Shown: positions 18,934 through 27,200 of the stretch, piece after piece
Position numbering within the stretch: the first letter of the stretch is position 1
Layout: each line of letters starts with the position of its first letter
Source of the DNA: an uncultured Flavihumibacter sp.
Lineage (GTDB): Bacteria; Bacteroidota; Bacteroidia; Chitinophagales; Chitinophagaceae
Length of the DNA stretch: 64,000 bases
Reading direction: 5' to 3'
Assembly: GCA_902168105.1 (NCBI GenBank)
Contig: CABHOY010000038.1
Coordinates: forward strand, 248,001-312,000
Notes under the pieces: generated by a model
The model's input: the letters and a program-made list of their open reading frames with translations, nothing else
The model's database searches: none
What the model was told of the DNA's origin: nothing
Program-made: the position numbers and the translations under genes

Positions 18934-21051
18934 CTACTTCGTAGCCGGTTCTTTTGGTCGTTCTTTTACCAATACCAGGTCGGCCATGGCAACGTTCATC
19001 GGGATATTCCCCAGCTTAACGATACCGCGTTTATCGCGGATCTCGATCAGCTTACCTACCTGACCGTTACTCTTTATTTTTACCTGGTCGCCCAGTTTAA
19101 GATCACTTCCTACTACTTCAAGGAACCGCTCTTGTACCTTCTTCTCAAAACGCTCGTTGATCGCCTTTTCCTTTTTACGGAACAGAAGCGCCTCCGCCTG
19201 TTTGAGCACCTTCTGTTTGTCGTCGGTACGCTTCCACTCTATCACGATCTGTTTCATCTTGCGCTCCATGTCTTTCAGGTATTGCAGTTCCTCTTCCTTG
19301 ATCTGGTTCTGCAGCTTCAGCGTAGTGAACTGCTGGGTCTTCCTTTCTTTATCGGAAAGGATCTCATATTCCCGCTTGAGTTTTTCATTCTCTTTCAGGA
19401 GCGCCTTCAGTTCCTTTTCTTTCGCCTCTATCTTCTGCAGGTCCTGTTCGGCTTTATTCAACAGCTTATCCAGCTGGAAGTGGCCTTCATCTACCAGGTT
19501 CTTGGCACGGGATATCAGCGAAGGATTTAACCCGATACGTTGTGCGATAGAGAATGTATAAGAGCTACCTGGCTTGCCTACGATCAATCTATACATAGGC
19601 AGGAGGTTTTCTTCATCAAAGCCCATCGCACCGTTAATGATACCCTTCACCTTATTGGCCATGATCTTCAGGTTGAGGTAGTGGGTGGTCACAATACCGA
19701 AGGCATGTTTCTTGGCCATTTCCTCCATGATCACTTCTGCGAAGGCGCCGCCGAGATTGGGGTCGGAACCGCTTCCCAGTTCATCTATAAAGAACAATGT
19801 TTTACCGTTGGCTTCTTCCATGAAGTACTTCATGTTCTTCAGGTGCGAGCTGTATGTACTCAACTCGAATTCCAGGGACTGCGTATCACCGATGTGGATC
19901 ATCAGCTGGCGGAAGATGCCCAGTTGTGAACTGGGGTGTACCGGTACCAGCAGGCCTGCCTGTAACATAAGCTGGATCAACCCCACTGTTTTCATGGTCA
20001 CCGTTTTACCGCCGGCGTTAGGACCGCTGATCACCAGGATATGACCGTCCTTATCCAGGTTCAGGTTTACCGGAATGGTCGGTTTCTTGTTGCGGCGGTT
20101 GTACAATAACAACAGGGGATGATATGCTTCTACCAGGTGCAGCTGTGCATGCGGGGAAAGCATGGGGTAATTACCGTCCATGTCCAGCGCCAGTTTAGCT
20201 TTGGCCCTGATAAAGTCGTATAACCCCAGGATCTCGTGGTAATTGTTGAGCAGCTGTGCATGCTGGCTGAGAGCGGCTGTCAATGTGCGCAGGATCTTGT
20301 AGACCTCTTTGCTTTCCTCTCTTTCGAGTGACATCACGTCATTGTTCAGCTCTATCGTTTCTTCCGGCTCTACGTAGGTAGTACGGCGGGTATCAGACTC
20401 TCCGTGCTGGATACCTTTCACCATACGCTTATTTTCTGCGTAGATGGCCACTACCCTTCTGCCGTTCAGGAACGCCTCTTCTGTGTCTGCCAGGTAACCC
20501 AGTTTGCTGAGTTTACTGAGGCAACGGTCGAATGCACGACGCAGTTCATTCCTTTTACGGAACAGGTTCATACGGATCTTAGCCAGTTCGGGGGTGGCGT
20601 TATCACGTACATCGCCATTTTCGTCCAGTACGTCGTCGATCAGGGCTGTGATCTTCTTTTCATAGTGGGTATGCGTGATCACGCTGAACAAGCCGGCATA
20701 TTGCACCCGCCTGTCGTGATCAAAGAAACGTACAATACTGTGCATGCTTTCTGCAAGCTTGCGCAAGAGCATGATCTGTTCACCGCTGAGTACTGCACCC
20801 TGGATGCCCAGCATCCGGAGTTCATTTTTCAGGTTCAGTACATAATCGTTTGGGAAGTGCTCCTGCAGCAAAGTAAGCTGCTTGTATTCATGTGCCTGTT
20901 GCAGGGCCGTTCTAACATAGTCAATGTGGGTGTGCAAACGCAGGTCATCTGCCATTTGTTTACCCAGCTCCGTTTTACAATGCTCCTTTAACAAAGCCTG
21001 TACCTTGTCAAATTCCAGCTGTACCAGTGCTGAATCGGGAAAATATTTCAT
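18934..21051 (-). CDS. mutS2: MutS2-family ATPase lacking the Smr nuclease domain
   Basis: A 705-residue MutS2 homologue. The N-terminal half matches the MutS2 core/clamp helices (ALLKEHCKTELGKQMADDL). The ABC ATPase has Walker A (ISGPNAGGKTVTMK, ~335-350), Walker B (LFFIDELGSGSDPN, ~415-430) and the THY switch. A long coiled coil (~515-625) follows, then a small KOW-like beta domain (LKLGDQVKIKSNGQVGKL). Canonical MutS2 is ~780 residues and ends in an ~80-residue Smr endonuclease domain, which is absent here: the stop comes straight after the KOW-like part. MutS2 acts on branched DNA and on collided ribosomes; the nuclease step would need another protein. No frameshift was noted at the end. 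Confidence 0.9.
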   Translation of the reverse strand: MKYFPDSALVQLEFDKVQALLKEHCKTELGKQMADDLRLHTHIDYVRTALQQAHEYKQLTLLQEHFPNDYVLNLKNELRMLGIQGAVLSGEQIMLLRKLAESMHSIVRFFDHDRRVQYAGLFSVITHTHYEKKITALIDDVLDENGDVRDNATPELAKIRMNLFRKRNELRRAFDRCLSKLSKLGYLADTEEAFLNGRRVVAIYAENKRMVKGIQHGESDTRRTTYVEPEETIELNNDVMSLEREESKEVYKILRTLTAALSQHAQLLNNYHEILGLYDFIRAKAKLALDMDGNYPMLSPHAQLHLVEAYHPLLLLYNRRNKKPTIPVNLNLDKDGHILVISGPNAGGKTVTMKTVGLIQLMLQAGLLVPVHPSSQLGIFRQLMIHIGDTQSLEFELSTYSSHLKNMKYFMEEANGKTLFFIDELGSGSDPNLGGAFAEVIMEEMAKKHAFGIVTTHYLNLKIMANKVKGIINGAMGFDEENLLPMYRLIVGKPGSSYTFSIAQRIGLNPSLISRAKNLVDEGHFQLDKLLNKAEQDLQKIEAKEKELKALLKENEKLKREYEILSDKERKTQQFTTLKLQNQIKEEELQYLKDMERKMKQIVIEWKRTDDKQKVLKQAEALLFRKKEKAINERFEKKVQERFLEVVGSDLKLGDQVKIKSNGQVGKLIEIRDKRGIVKLGNIPMNVAMADLVLVKERPKEPATK

Positions 21052-21254
21052 CTTACTTATCCATACAAAGCCTGTAAACCCTTTGTTTACAGACGGTTAA
21101 AATTGGCTGATGCCGTTCCGTACCTTTTACGGTCTGGCAAAAGGAATGTTAAAGTTACTTAACTTGGTGATCTAATCCGTCAATCTTATCGTAATTTAAC
21201 TTGTTGGGGGTATCTGAGCCCTTGACATTAATGCCACATTCAACATTTTAAATC

Positions 21255-21905
21255 ATGCGAAGATACTCATTATTAAGCTGTTTACTGGCACTAACCATCA
21301 GTGCTTGTGCGCAGGGCGGAAAATCAAAAGACAAAGTACCAGGAGATATGGAAGTCAGCAACAATGTTAAAACTGAGAAGGCCACATTTGGCGGCGGATG
21401 TTTCTGGTGTACGGAGGCTCAGTTTCAGTACCTGGATGGGGTTACCAAAGTGGAATCCGGCTATGCCGGCGGTACGGTCGCCAATCCCACATACGAACAG
21501 GTAAGCTCCGGCACTACCGGTCATGCGGAAGTGATCCAGGTAACCTACGATCCTGCAAAGATCACTTACGAAGAACTGTTACAGGCATTCTGGCAAAGCC
21601 ACGATCCTACCCAGTTGAACAGACAGGGCAATGATGTAGGCACCCAGTACAGGTCTGTTATCCTCTATCACAATGAAGAGCAGCATAAACTGGCCGAATT
21701 GTACAAAGAGAAGTTGCAACAGTCAGGCGCGTATGATAAACCGGTAGTGACCGAAATAGCACCGATGACGGCTTTCTATAAAGCGGAGGACTATCATCAG
21801 AACTATTACAATGAAAATGGCTCCCAGCCTTACTGCCATTTTGTAATTCAGCCGAAGCTGGAAAAATTCAAGAAAGTATTTAAGGATAAGTTAAAGAAGA
21901 ACTAA
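21255..21905 (+). CDS. msrA: Peptide-methionine (S)-S-oxide reductase MsrA, lipoprotein form
   Basis: A 216-residue MsrA that reduces methionine-S-sulfoxide in proteins. The catalytic motif GGGCFWC is at C49-C52, and the family blocks YAGGTVANPTYEQVSSGTTGHAE and YHQNYY are present; the resolving Cys could be C52 or the late QPYCHF cysteine. The N-terminus is a lipoprotein signal with Cys18 (ISACAQGG), so the enzyme acts in the envelope, repairing periplasmic or outer-membrane proteins. It is transcribed alone and followed by a strong terminator. Confidence 0.95.
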   Translation: MRRYSLLSCLLALTISACAQGGKSKDKVPGDMEVSNNVKTEKATFGGGCFWCTEAQFQYLDGVTKVESGYAGGTVANPTYEQVSSGTTGHAEVIQVTYDPAKITYEELLQAFWQSHDPTQLNRQGNDVGTQYRSVILYHNEEQHKLAELYKEKLQQSGAYDKPVVTEIAPMTAFYKAEDYHQNYYNENGSQPYCHFVIQPKLEKFKKVFKDKLKKN

Positions 21906-21930
21906 CTTATTGTAATACAACATCTTTCAC

Positions 21931-21968
21931 AAAGCGAATGACTTATCCGGTCATTCGCTTTGTGCTTT
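21931..21968 (+). terminator. Terminator after msrA
   Basis: AAAGCGAATGAC (21931-21942) pairs with GTCATTCGCTTT (21950-21961), followed by TGTGCTTTT. Confidence 0.85.
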
Positions 21969-22069
21969 TATACCTGTTCCCTCCCTTTACATATTTAAAA
22001 ATAAAGGTATATTGCAGCAGGACAAGCTACGTATCCCGCAAACTGTTAAGCTCTATATACCTATTACCC

Positions 22070-22819
22070 ATGAAATACGAACAATCCTGGGCTGCGAATA
22101 TCTCCGAGCAGGAGAAGGCTTTTCGCACCTTTATCGGCAACGACCCTGCGCTGAGTTATTTCCTCGAAACAGGCTCTATGCGTAAAAACGCAAAATTCTC
22201 TAAAGAAGAGATGTACAAGGACCCTGCATTCCTGGCATTCATTTCCCCTTATTTTCAGGAGGTCTATGTAAAGGCCATCTTAAGGGCATTCGATCTGAAA
22301 GATACGAACCTGATGAGCGATGTGGCAGTGAACCCTATCCTGCTGGATGACGCGCATAAGACACAGGCTTTTGATCAGATCCGCACTTACCTGGGAGAGA
22401 TGAAAATGAAGCTGGTGTCATTCAACAATAAACTGCAGCTGGGAGGAGGATCTATTGATATTTCCAACTTACCGGAATATACCGGTATAATGGTTATCGC
22501 CAATCTGAACTATCTGCCTTTTGAATTCCAGGACTTCCGTTCCGAATATGGCAAGGAAATCTTCAAGGTGGTACGCTGGCTGGTAAGCAGGGATTTCGCC
22601 ACTGCTTTGAACATTGCTACTGATCTTCGTCAGTTGAAATGTGACGCCCAGACTACGTACGATAACGACGCTTTATATCAGACCCTGGAAAAGGCGAGTC
22701 AGAAGGCAAGTGCCGCTCAAGGTGCAACCGGTGGTAGTGGTAGTAACAGTGGGGCTATCTGGGGTATCATTGGCGCCATTCTCATCATCATCAAGCTGAT
22801 ACTGATGTTTTCACGCTAA
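22070..22819 (+). CDS. Unknown tail-anchored protein, first copy of a tandem duplication
   Basis: A 249-residue protein of unknown function. The start at 22070 (MKYEQSWAANISEQEK) is chosen because the neighbouring paralogue begins the same way (MQYEQSVTANISEQEK) and both starts follow a similar leader ending in ACCC. There is no signal peptide. The body is mostly alpha-helical; the C-terminus has a Gly/Ser linker and one hydrophobic helix (IWGIIGAILIIIKLILMF), so it is probably held in the inner membrane by its tail with the body in the cytoplasm. A hairpin at 22842-22880 separates it from its paralogue. Confidence 0.8.
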   Translation: MKYEQSWAANISEQEKAFRTFIGNDPALSYFLETGSMRKNAKFSKEEMYKDPAFLAFISPYFQEVYVKAILRAFDLKDTNLMSDVAVNPILLDDAHKTQAFDQIRTYLGEMKMKLVSFNNKLQLGGGSIDISNLPEYTGIMVIANLNYLPFEFQDFRSEYGKEIFKVVRWLVSRDFATALNIATDLRQLKCDAQTTYDNDALYQTLEKASQKASAAQGATGGSGSNSGAIWGIIGAILIIIKLILMFSR

Positions 22820-22841
22820 GATCTGATTTCCCGATAAAACG

Positions 22842-22880
22842 AAAGCTGACTGAAACGCATTATGGCTTTCAGTCAGCTTC
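22842..22880 (+). terminator. Hairpin between the duplicated genes, first copy
   Basis: AAGCTGACTGAAA (22843-22855) pairs with TTTCAGTCAGCTT (22867-22879). The same stem occurs after the second gene (23683-23737), so the hairpin was duplicated with the gene. The T-run here is weak, so read-through into the second gene is possible. Confidence 0.65.
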
Positions 22881-22896
22881 ATATACTTTATAACCC

Positions 22897-23613
22897 ATGC
22901 AATACGAACAATCCGTCACTGCCAATATCTCTGAACAGGAGAAGACATTCCGTACCGCTATCAGCAACGACCCCGTGCTGCTCCACTTCCTCCTGGCAGG
23001 GACGATGAGCAGTAATGAAAGATTTGCAAAGCAGGAAAGCTACAGGGACCCTGCATTTGTGACATTTATCTCCCCTTATTTTCAGGATGCTTATGTTAAA
23101 GCCACCATCAGCGCGCTTGATCTGAAAGATACAAACCTGATGAGTGATGTAGCAGCGAATCCTGTCATGCTGGACTACCAACATAGACAACAGGCCTTTG
23201 ATCAGATCCTTGTTTACCTGGAAGAAAAGAAAGCGAAACTGGCGTCACTCCATAATAAAATAGTAATGCATGAGCCGATGGACTTTATGGAGCTGCCTGA
23301 TTTCACCAATATAATGACAATCACTAACCTTAATTATCTGCCCGGTGAATTCCTGGACTTCCGTACCGCCTATGCCGGAGTGGCCTTAAAGGTGATAAAA
23401 TCTATCGCGAACCGGGATATAAAGATGTCATTAAATATGAACACCAACCTGCGTGAACTGATCGTTGACATTCAAACGTTACATGAAATCACTGAGTTCT
23501 ATAAGGTGGTCAGCAGTGCGGACAATGAGCAAAGCGCGATGGAATGCGAACGCGCCCATCGCTGGCACCGGCACCACAGGCGCTCTCATTCGGATTGGGA
23601 TTGGGATTTCTAA
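22897..23613 (+). CDS. Unknown protein, second copy of the tandem duplication, with replaced C-terminus
   Basis: A 238-residue paralogue of the protein encoded at 22070; shared blocks include DPAF-FISPYFQ, LDLKDTNLMSDVA-NP and NLNYLP-EF-DFR. Its last ~20 residues are unlike those of the paralogue: a hydrophilic His/Arg/Trp/Asp tail (HRWHRHHRRSHSDWDWDF) instead of a membrane helix. In another reading frame the same DNA encodes a hydrophobic stretch (LSFGLGLGFLIAVLS) followed by a stop, which suggests that a frameshift destroyed the ancestral tail anchor. If so, this copy is soluble. Function unknown. Confidence 0.75.
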   Translation: MQYEQSVTANISEQEKTFRTAISNDPVLLHFLLAGTMSSNERFAKQESYRDPAFVTFISPYFQDAYVKATISALDLKDTNLMSDVAANPVMLDYQHRQQAFDQILVYLEEKKAKLASLHNKIVMHEPMDFMELPDFTNIMTITNLNYLPGEFLDFRTAYAGVALKVIKSIANRDIKMSLNMNTNLRELIVDIQTLHEITEFYKVVSSADNEQSAMECERAHRWHRHHRRSHSDWDWDF

Positions 23614-23682
23614 TCGCTGTTTTATCTTAGATACGCTATCTTACTAACTAAAATATAACTACCGGACCTACCGGTTAAAACA

Positions 23683-23737
23683 AAAGCTGACTGAAAGCAG
23701 ATGGAGATCTCCATTATTACTTTCAGTCAGCTTTTTT
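23683..23737. terminator. Bidirectional terminator, second copy of the duplicated hairpin
   Basis: AAAAGCTGACTGAAAG (23683-23698) pairs with CTTTCAGTCAGCTTTTTT (from 23720). The converging genes ending at 23613 (+) and 23758 (-) share it. Confidence 0.85.
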
Positions 23738-23757
23738 ATTAAAAGGTAAGCGCTTTA

Positions 23758-24243
23758 CTATAACCTTCCCGCGTCCTTATCCCTTTTCAAAAGAACAAAG
23801 CCTTCGTACCAACCCATTCGTCTGATATAATCAGAGAAACGGTCTGTTACCTGCTCATATTCTTCTGATCCTCCTTCATACTCATAGACAGGCGGATCAT
23901 CTCCTTCATCAAGTCTGAAAAAACTGATTATCGCATTCTCTTTGAAAACCACGAAAACAAATATGTTGTCGTAATCGAGCGTTATACCATTTCTGTCTGT
24001 AATTTCTTTAGCTCCGGCCTGCATCTCTTTATACTCGGGGAATTTATAGCCATTTTCAGATGCGATACTGAATGCACGCCATTTTCCAAGTAAAAGATAA
24101 AGTTCCCGGTATGCCCGTGGAAACTTTATCTTAAGACCGGCCTCTATCTCATTGATCTCACCTTCCGTACAAGCGTCCGTGATATCGAAATACTTCTTGT
24201 AGTCAAGTAAGAAATCCAGGTACAACAGATCCGCATTTGCCAT
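23758..24243 (-). CDS. SUKH (SMI1/KNR4)-family immunity protein
   Basis: A 161-residue protein of the SUKH/SMI1-KNR4 superfamily, recognised by the ACTEGEINEIEAGLKIKFPRAYRELYLLLGK-type N-terminal pattern (acidic helix, then K-FP-aYreLyl) and the central beta strands ending near FSDYIRRMGWYEG. SUKH proteins are the most common immunity proteins of bacterial polymorphic toxins and bind the toxin domain directly. The ATG overlaps the toxin stop by one base (TAATG), so the two are translationally coupled, which ensures that the antidote is made with the deaminase-type toxin. It is the last gene of the operon that starts at 38621. Confidence 0.88.
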   Translation of the reverse strand: MANADLLYLDFLLDYKKYFDITDACTEGEINEIEAGLKIKFPRAYRELYLLLGKWRAFSIASENGYKFPEYKEMQAGAKEITDRNGITLDYDNIFVFVVFKENAIISFFRLDEGDDPPVYEYEGGSEEYEQVTDRFSDYIRRMGWYEGFVLLKRDKDAGRL

Positions 24244-27200
24244 TATCTCTTAAATTTTCCTTCATAAATAATCACCTCAATATTAGGGAATTTCTCCTTA
24301 AAGATCCTTATGGCATTGGCACAGGAAGGACAAACCGGTCTCTCACTAAAAAGGGTGATCGACTTAATGTCGGTTTCGCTTGGATTTCCGGCCAGTATTT
24401 TCTTCCACATATATTCAAGGAACTTAGATTCAGAATCCTGAATACGATCAAGAAGTCCCGTATTGAACTGGTCTAAGTGACGGTCTTTCGGAAAAGCATC
24501 CGGAATGATTTTTTCAGGATCAGGATTTGTTGGTCTTGGATTTTTCCCGCTATGTGCCACCTGGTTAGTCTTTTCCCCGTTGACCATTTCTACTTCAGTA
24601 AGAAGAAGGTTCTGGTCTGCACCTATTCCATAATCCGCTCGTGCGGTCTTCATCGCTTGAATTGCCTCATCTGTTAACGGCGGATTACGATAGATCGATG
24701 TCGTAAATATTGAGTTGGCAAAGAAACTAGTTTCAAAACCGGCTTTCCCAAGCAGGCTTTCTATCTCAATCCTGATCGCATTGAACTTTTTGTAGCTGTC
24801 TGTGTCCAGTTTACCACTCTTCAGAATAGTTTCTGCATCTTTTATTTGCTTATTAACTTTCGAGAAAAGCGCCGGATCTTCTGTGAACACAGTTAATAAG
24901 GCTTCCTTATAACTTTTAAACGTCCTTTGACCTACAAGCCCTTCTACACCCTCCGGCAATTCTTTTTTAATAACCTCAATAAGCCTGTCCCCATTTTCAC
25001 ATGCCACTACAAACTCTTCATTCCTGAGTAATTTGCCTGCCAGTTCACTGTTAATATCGAAAGCTTCTGCAAGTGCGTTTGCATCCCATTTCCTGATACT
25101 GGCATTGCCTAAAAGTATACCCTCTCCTTCTAAAGGCTCCTGTTTTCCAATTGTCAGTTTTTTACTATCATCTATATTGCCCGCCTCATCTATGTACTTA
25201 AATCCGTTATCAGCTTCTATCACCCCGTTCTTATACACTCTCACCGATCCATCGTTTGCAATGATTGAACGACCTAATTTGCGGCTAAGATTCTGTGCTG
25301 TTTCGATATCAACGCAGGACAATAATACCAGCTGACCATCACCCGGAATACTGCCCGTACTCTTGATCCACTGGGCAAGGGACTTATGAGTCATTTCAAT
25401 GTCCTTCCCGTTATGCATTACCTTGAATATGCCACCATCGGCATGTACAACAAGGTAAACGTTGTTATCACTAGCTGATTTTGAACTTTTCAGCCAGGAT
25501 ACGACTTCCTCCGTTCTGTTTCCACTTACAGCAGCTACTCTCTTTTTTATCTCACTTGCATCTGCCGCCAGTTCATCCAGGTGAATGGCATCAGCCAGCT
25601 GTTTCCTTACCGTCAGCATATCTTCTATCTTCTGCTGCGACTTCCCGGCCTGCCGTGCTGCATTCAACTCAATGTCCAACTCGGCTAAAGTCCTTTCAAT
25701 CTTAGGTATCGACGCCACCATATTTGGCAGGGATACCGCAAAACATGAAAGCTGCAGGTAGAATCTCGTATCGTCCGAGATCACGTCATTGTCCAGCAAC
25801 TGCAAAGTGATTCCGCCGGTTGATCCTATCAGATCGGCGTATACAATGGCCTTCCTTAAATAATTACCTGCAGTAAATAACACTTTCGCGCCCCAGACGC
25901 CCACTACCATCGTACCGATATCCACCGCCAGCCACGCCGTTTTCTCCGTTACCTGTGCATTCGTTACAGACGACATCAATGCTACCTGTAAGGCCGGTAC
26001 ACGTAGTATAGCCCCTCTCTCATACACCTTGTCTCCAATAGAGAACTTGCCTGCTGTTTTAATCGTTACGATATCATTGTATCTGAACAGCTTTTTATTC
26101 AACAACAGCTGGTTCTCCTTGAAGAGTTCAATCTCCACGTTCTTAAACTGCAACATGTCCGCTTCTACTTCCGCAATGATGTGGTGATCCTCCAGCTCCT
26201 CTACTACCTTCTCTTCTTTTTCATAGAAATATCCTGAACCCGTGATCATGTTACTCAGGGCCATCAATACACCTATCTGGGCGTCTTCCGTCTTGTTAAA
26301 CTCGTCAAACAGTTCATAGATCTGCCGGATGGTGATACTATCTTCTATGTACATCAGCGCGGGGAACTGATCTTCATCTTTGAAGCTTGCCAGCAAACGT
26401 AAATATGGCAGGTCCTTCCGGTTAAAGTAAGCAGCAGTATTGTAGTTCTTCGTCAGCAATTTCAGCGCCAGCTCTCTTTTCTCCAGCGGTACGGATCGCA
26501 AATGGAATGCAGGATCTCCATCCAGCTGACTAAATATTGCATTAGCCGGTGTTCCGTCGTACAGATTCTCCCAGAATTTATCATCCTTAACTATTGTAGT
26601 ATTGATGTACTTAACAAATTCAGTGTAGAAAGTCTGGAAGAAAAGCTCCTTGTTCCCGGTATACGCCTCTTTAATAGCTCCATGGTCTTTCAGATATGCG
26701 CCCCACGGATATTGATAGTCATAAGTCGTCTCGGTTGTTCTGATGCCCTGGTTTGGATCACCTATCACGTTCGTTACCGATACCGTCTTCGGCATTTCCC
26801 AATTACCTTTCTCTTCAAAATTGGTCTGCGTGAACCGGTCAAAATAATCAGGGAAAACATTTCTCATCTGCGCCAGCTTGTCTACCCAGATATATTCCGC
26901 CGTCGAACAATGACCCTTGATCATGCTGACTGTTACCGGCGAAATACAATACTGACAAGACCCGCTTACGTTCATTGGAAGTTCCTGCCTGAGCACTCCT
27001 CCATAAACACCAGTCATCGGCGTCCGTCCTCTAAACGGATTGAAGCGTCCTACCAGCTCAGTAAAGTTAAGTTTGGGCTCTCCTCCCTTATACGCCGGTA
27101 CACCAATCCTGGCGAACTTAAACAACTCGTATTTCTCTTCACACTGTATAGGATATACAAATCCATCTACCAATGTGGTATCTGCTATCTGTACAAAGCG

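Noticed and set aside
23465..23647. Plus-strand frame overlapping the end of the second duplicated gene
   Set aside because: Not an independent gene; it is one of the alternate frames discussed for the possible frameshift.
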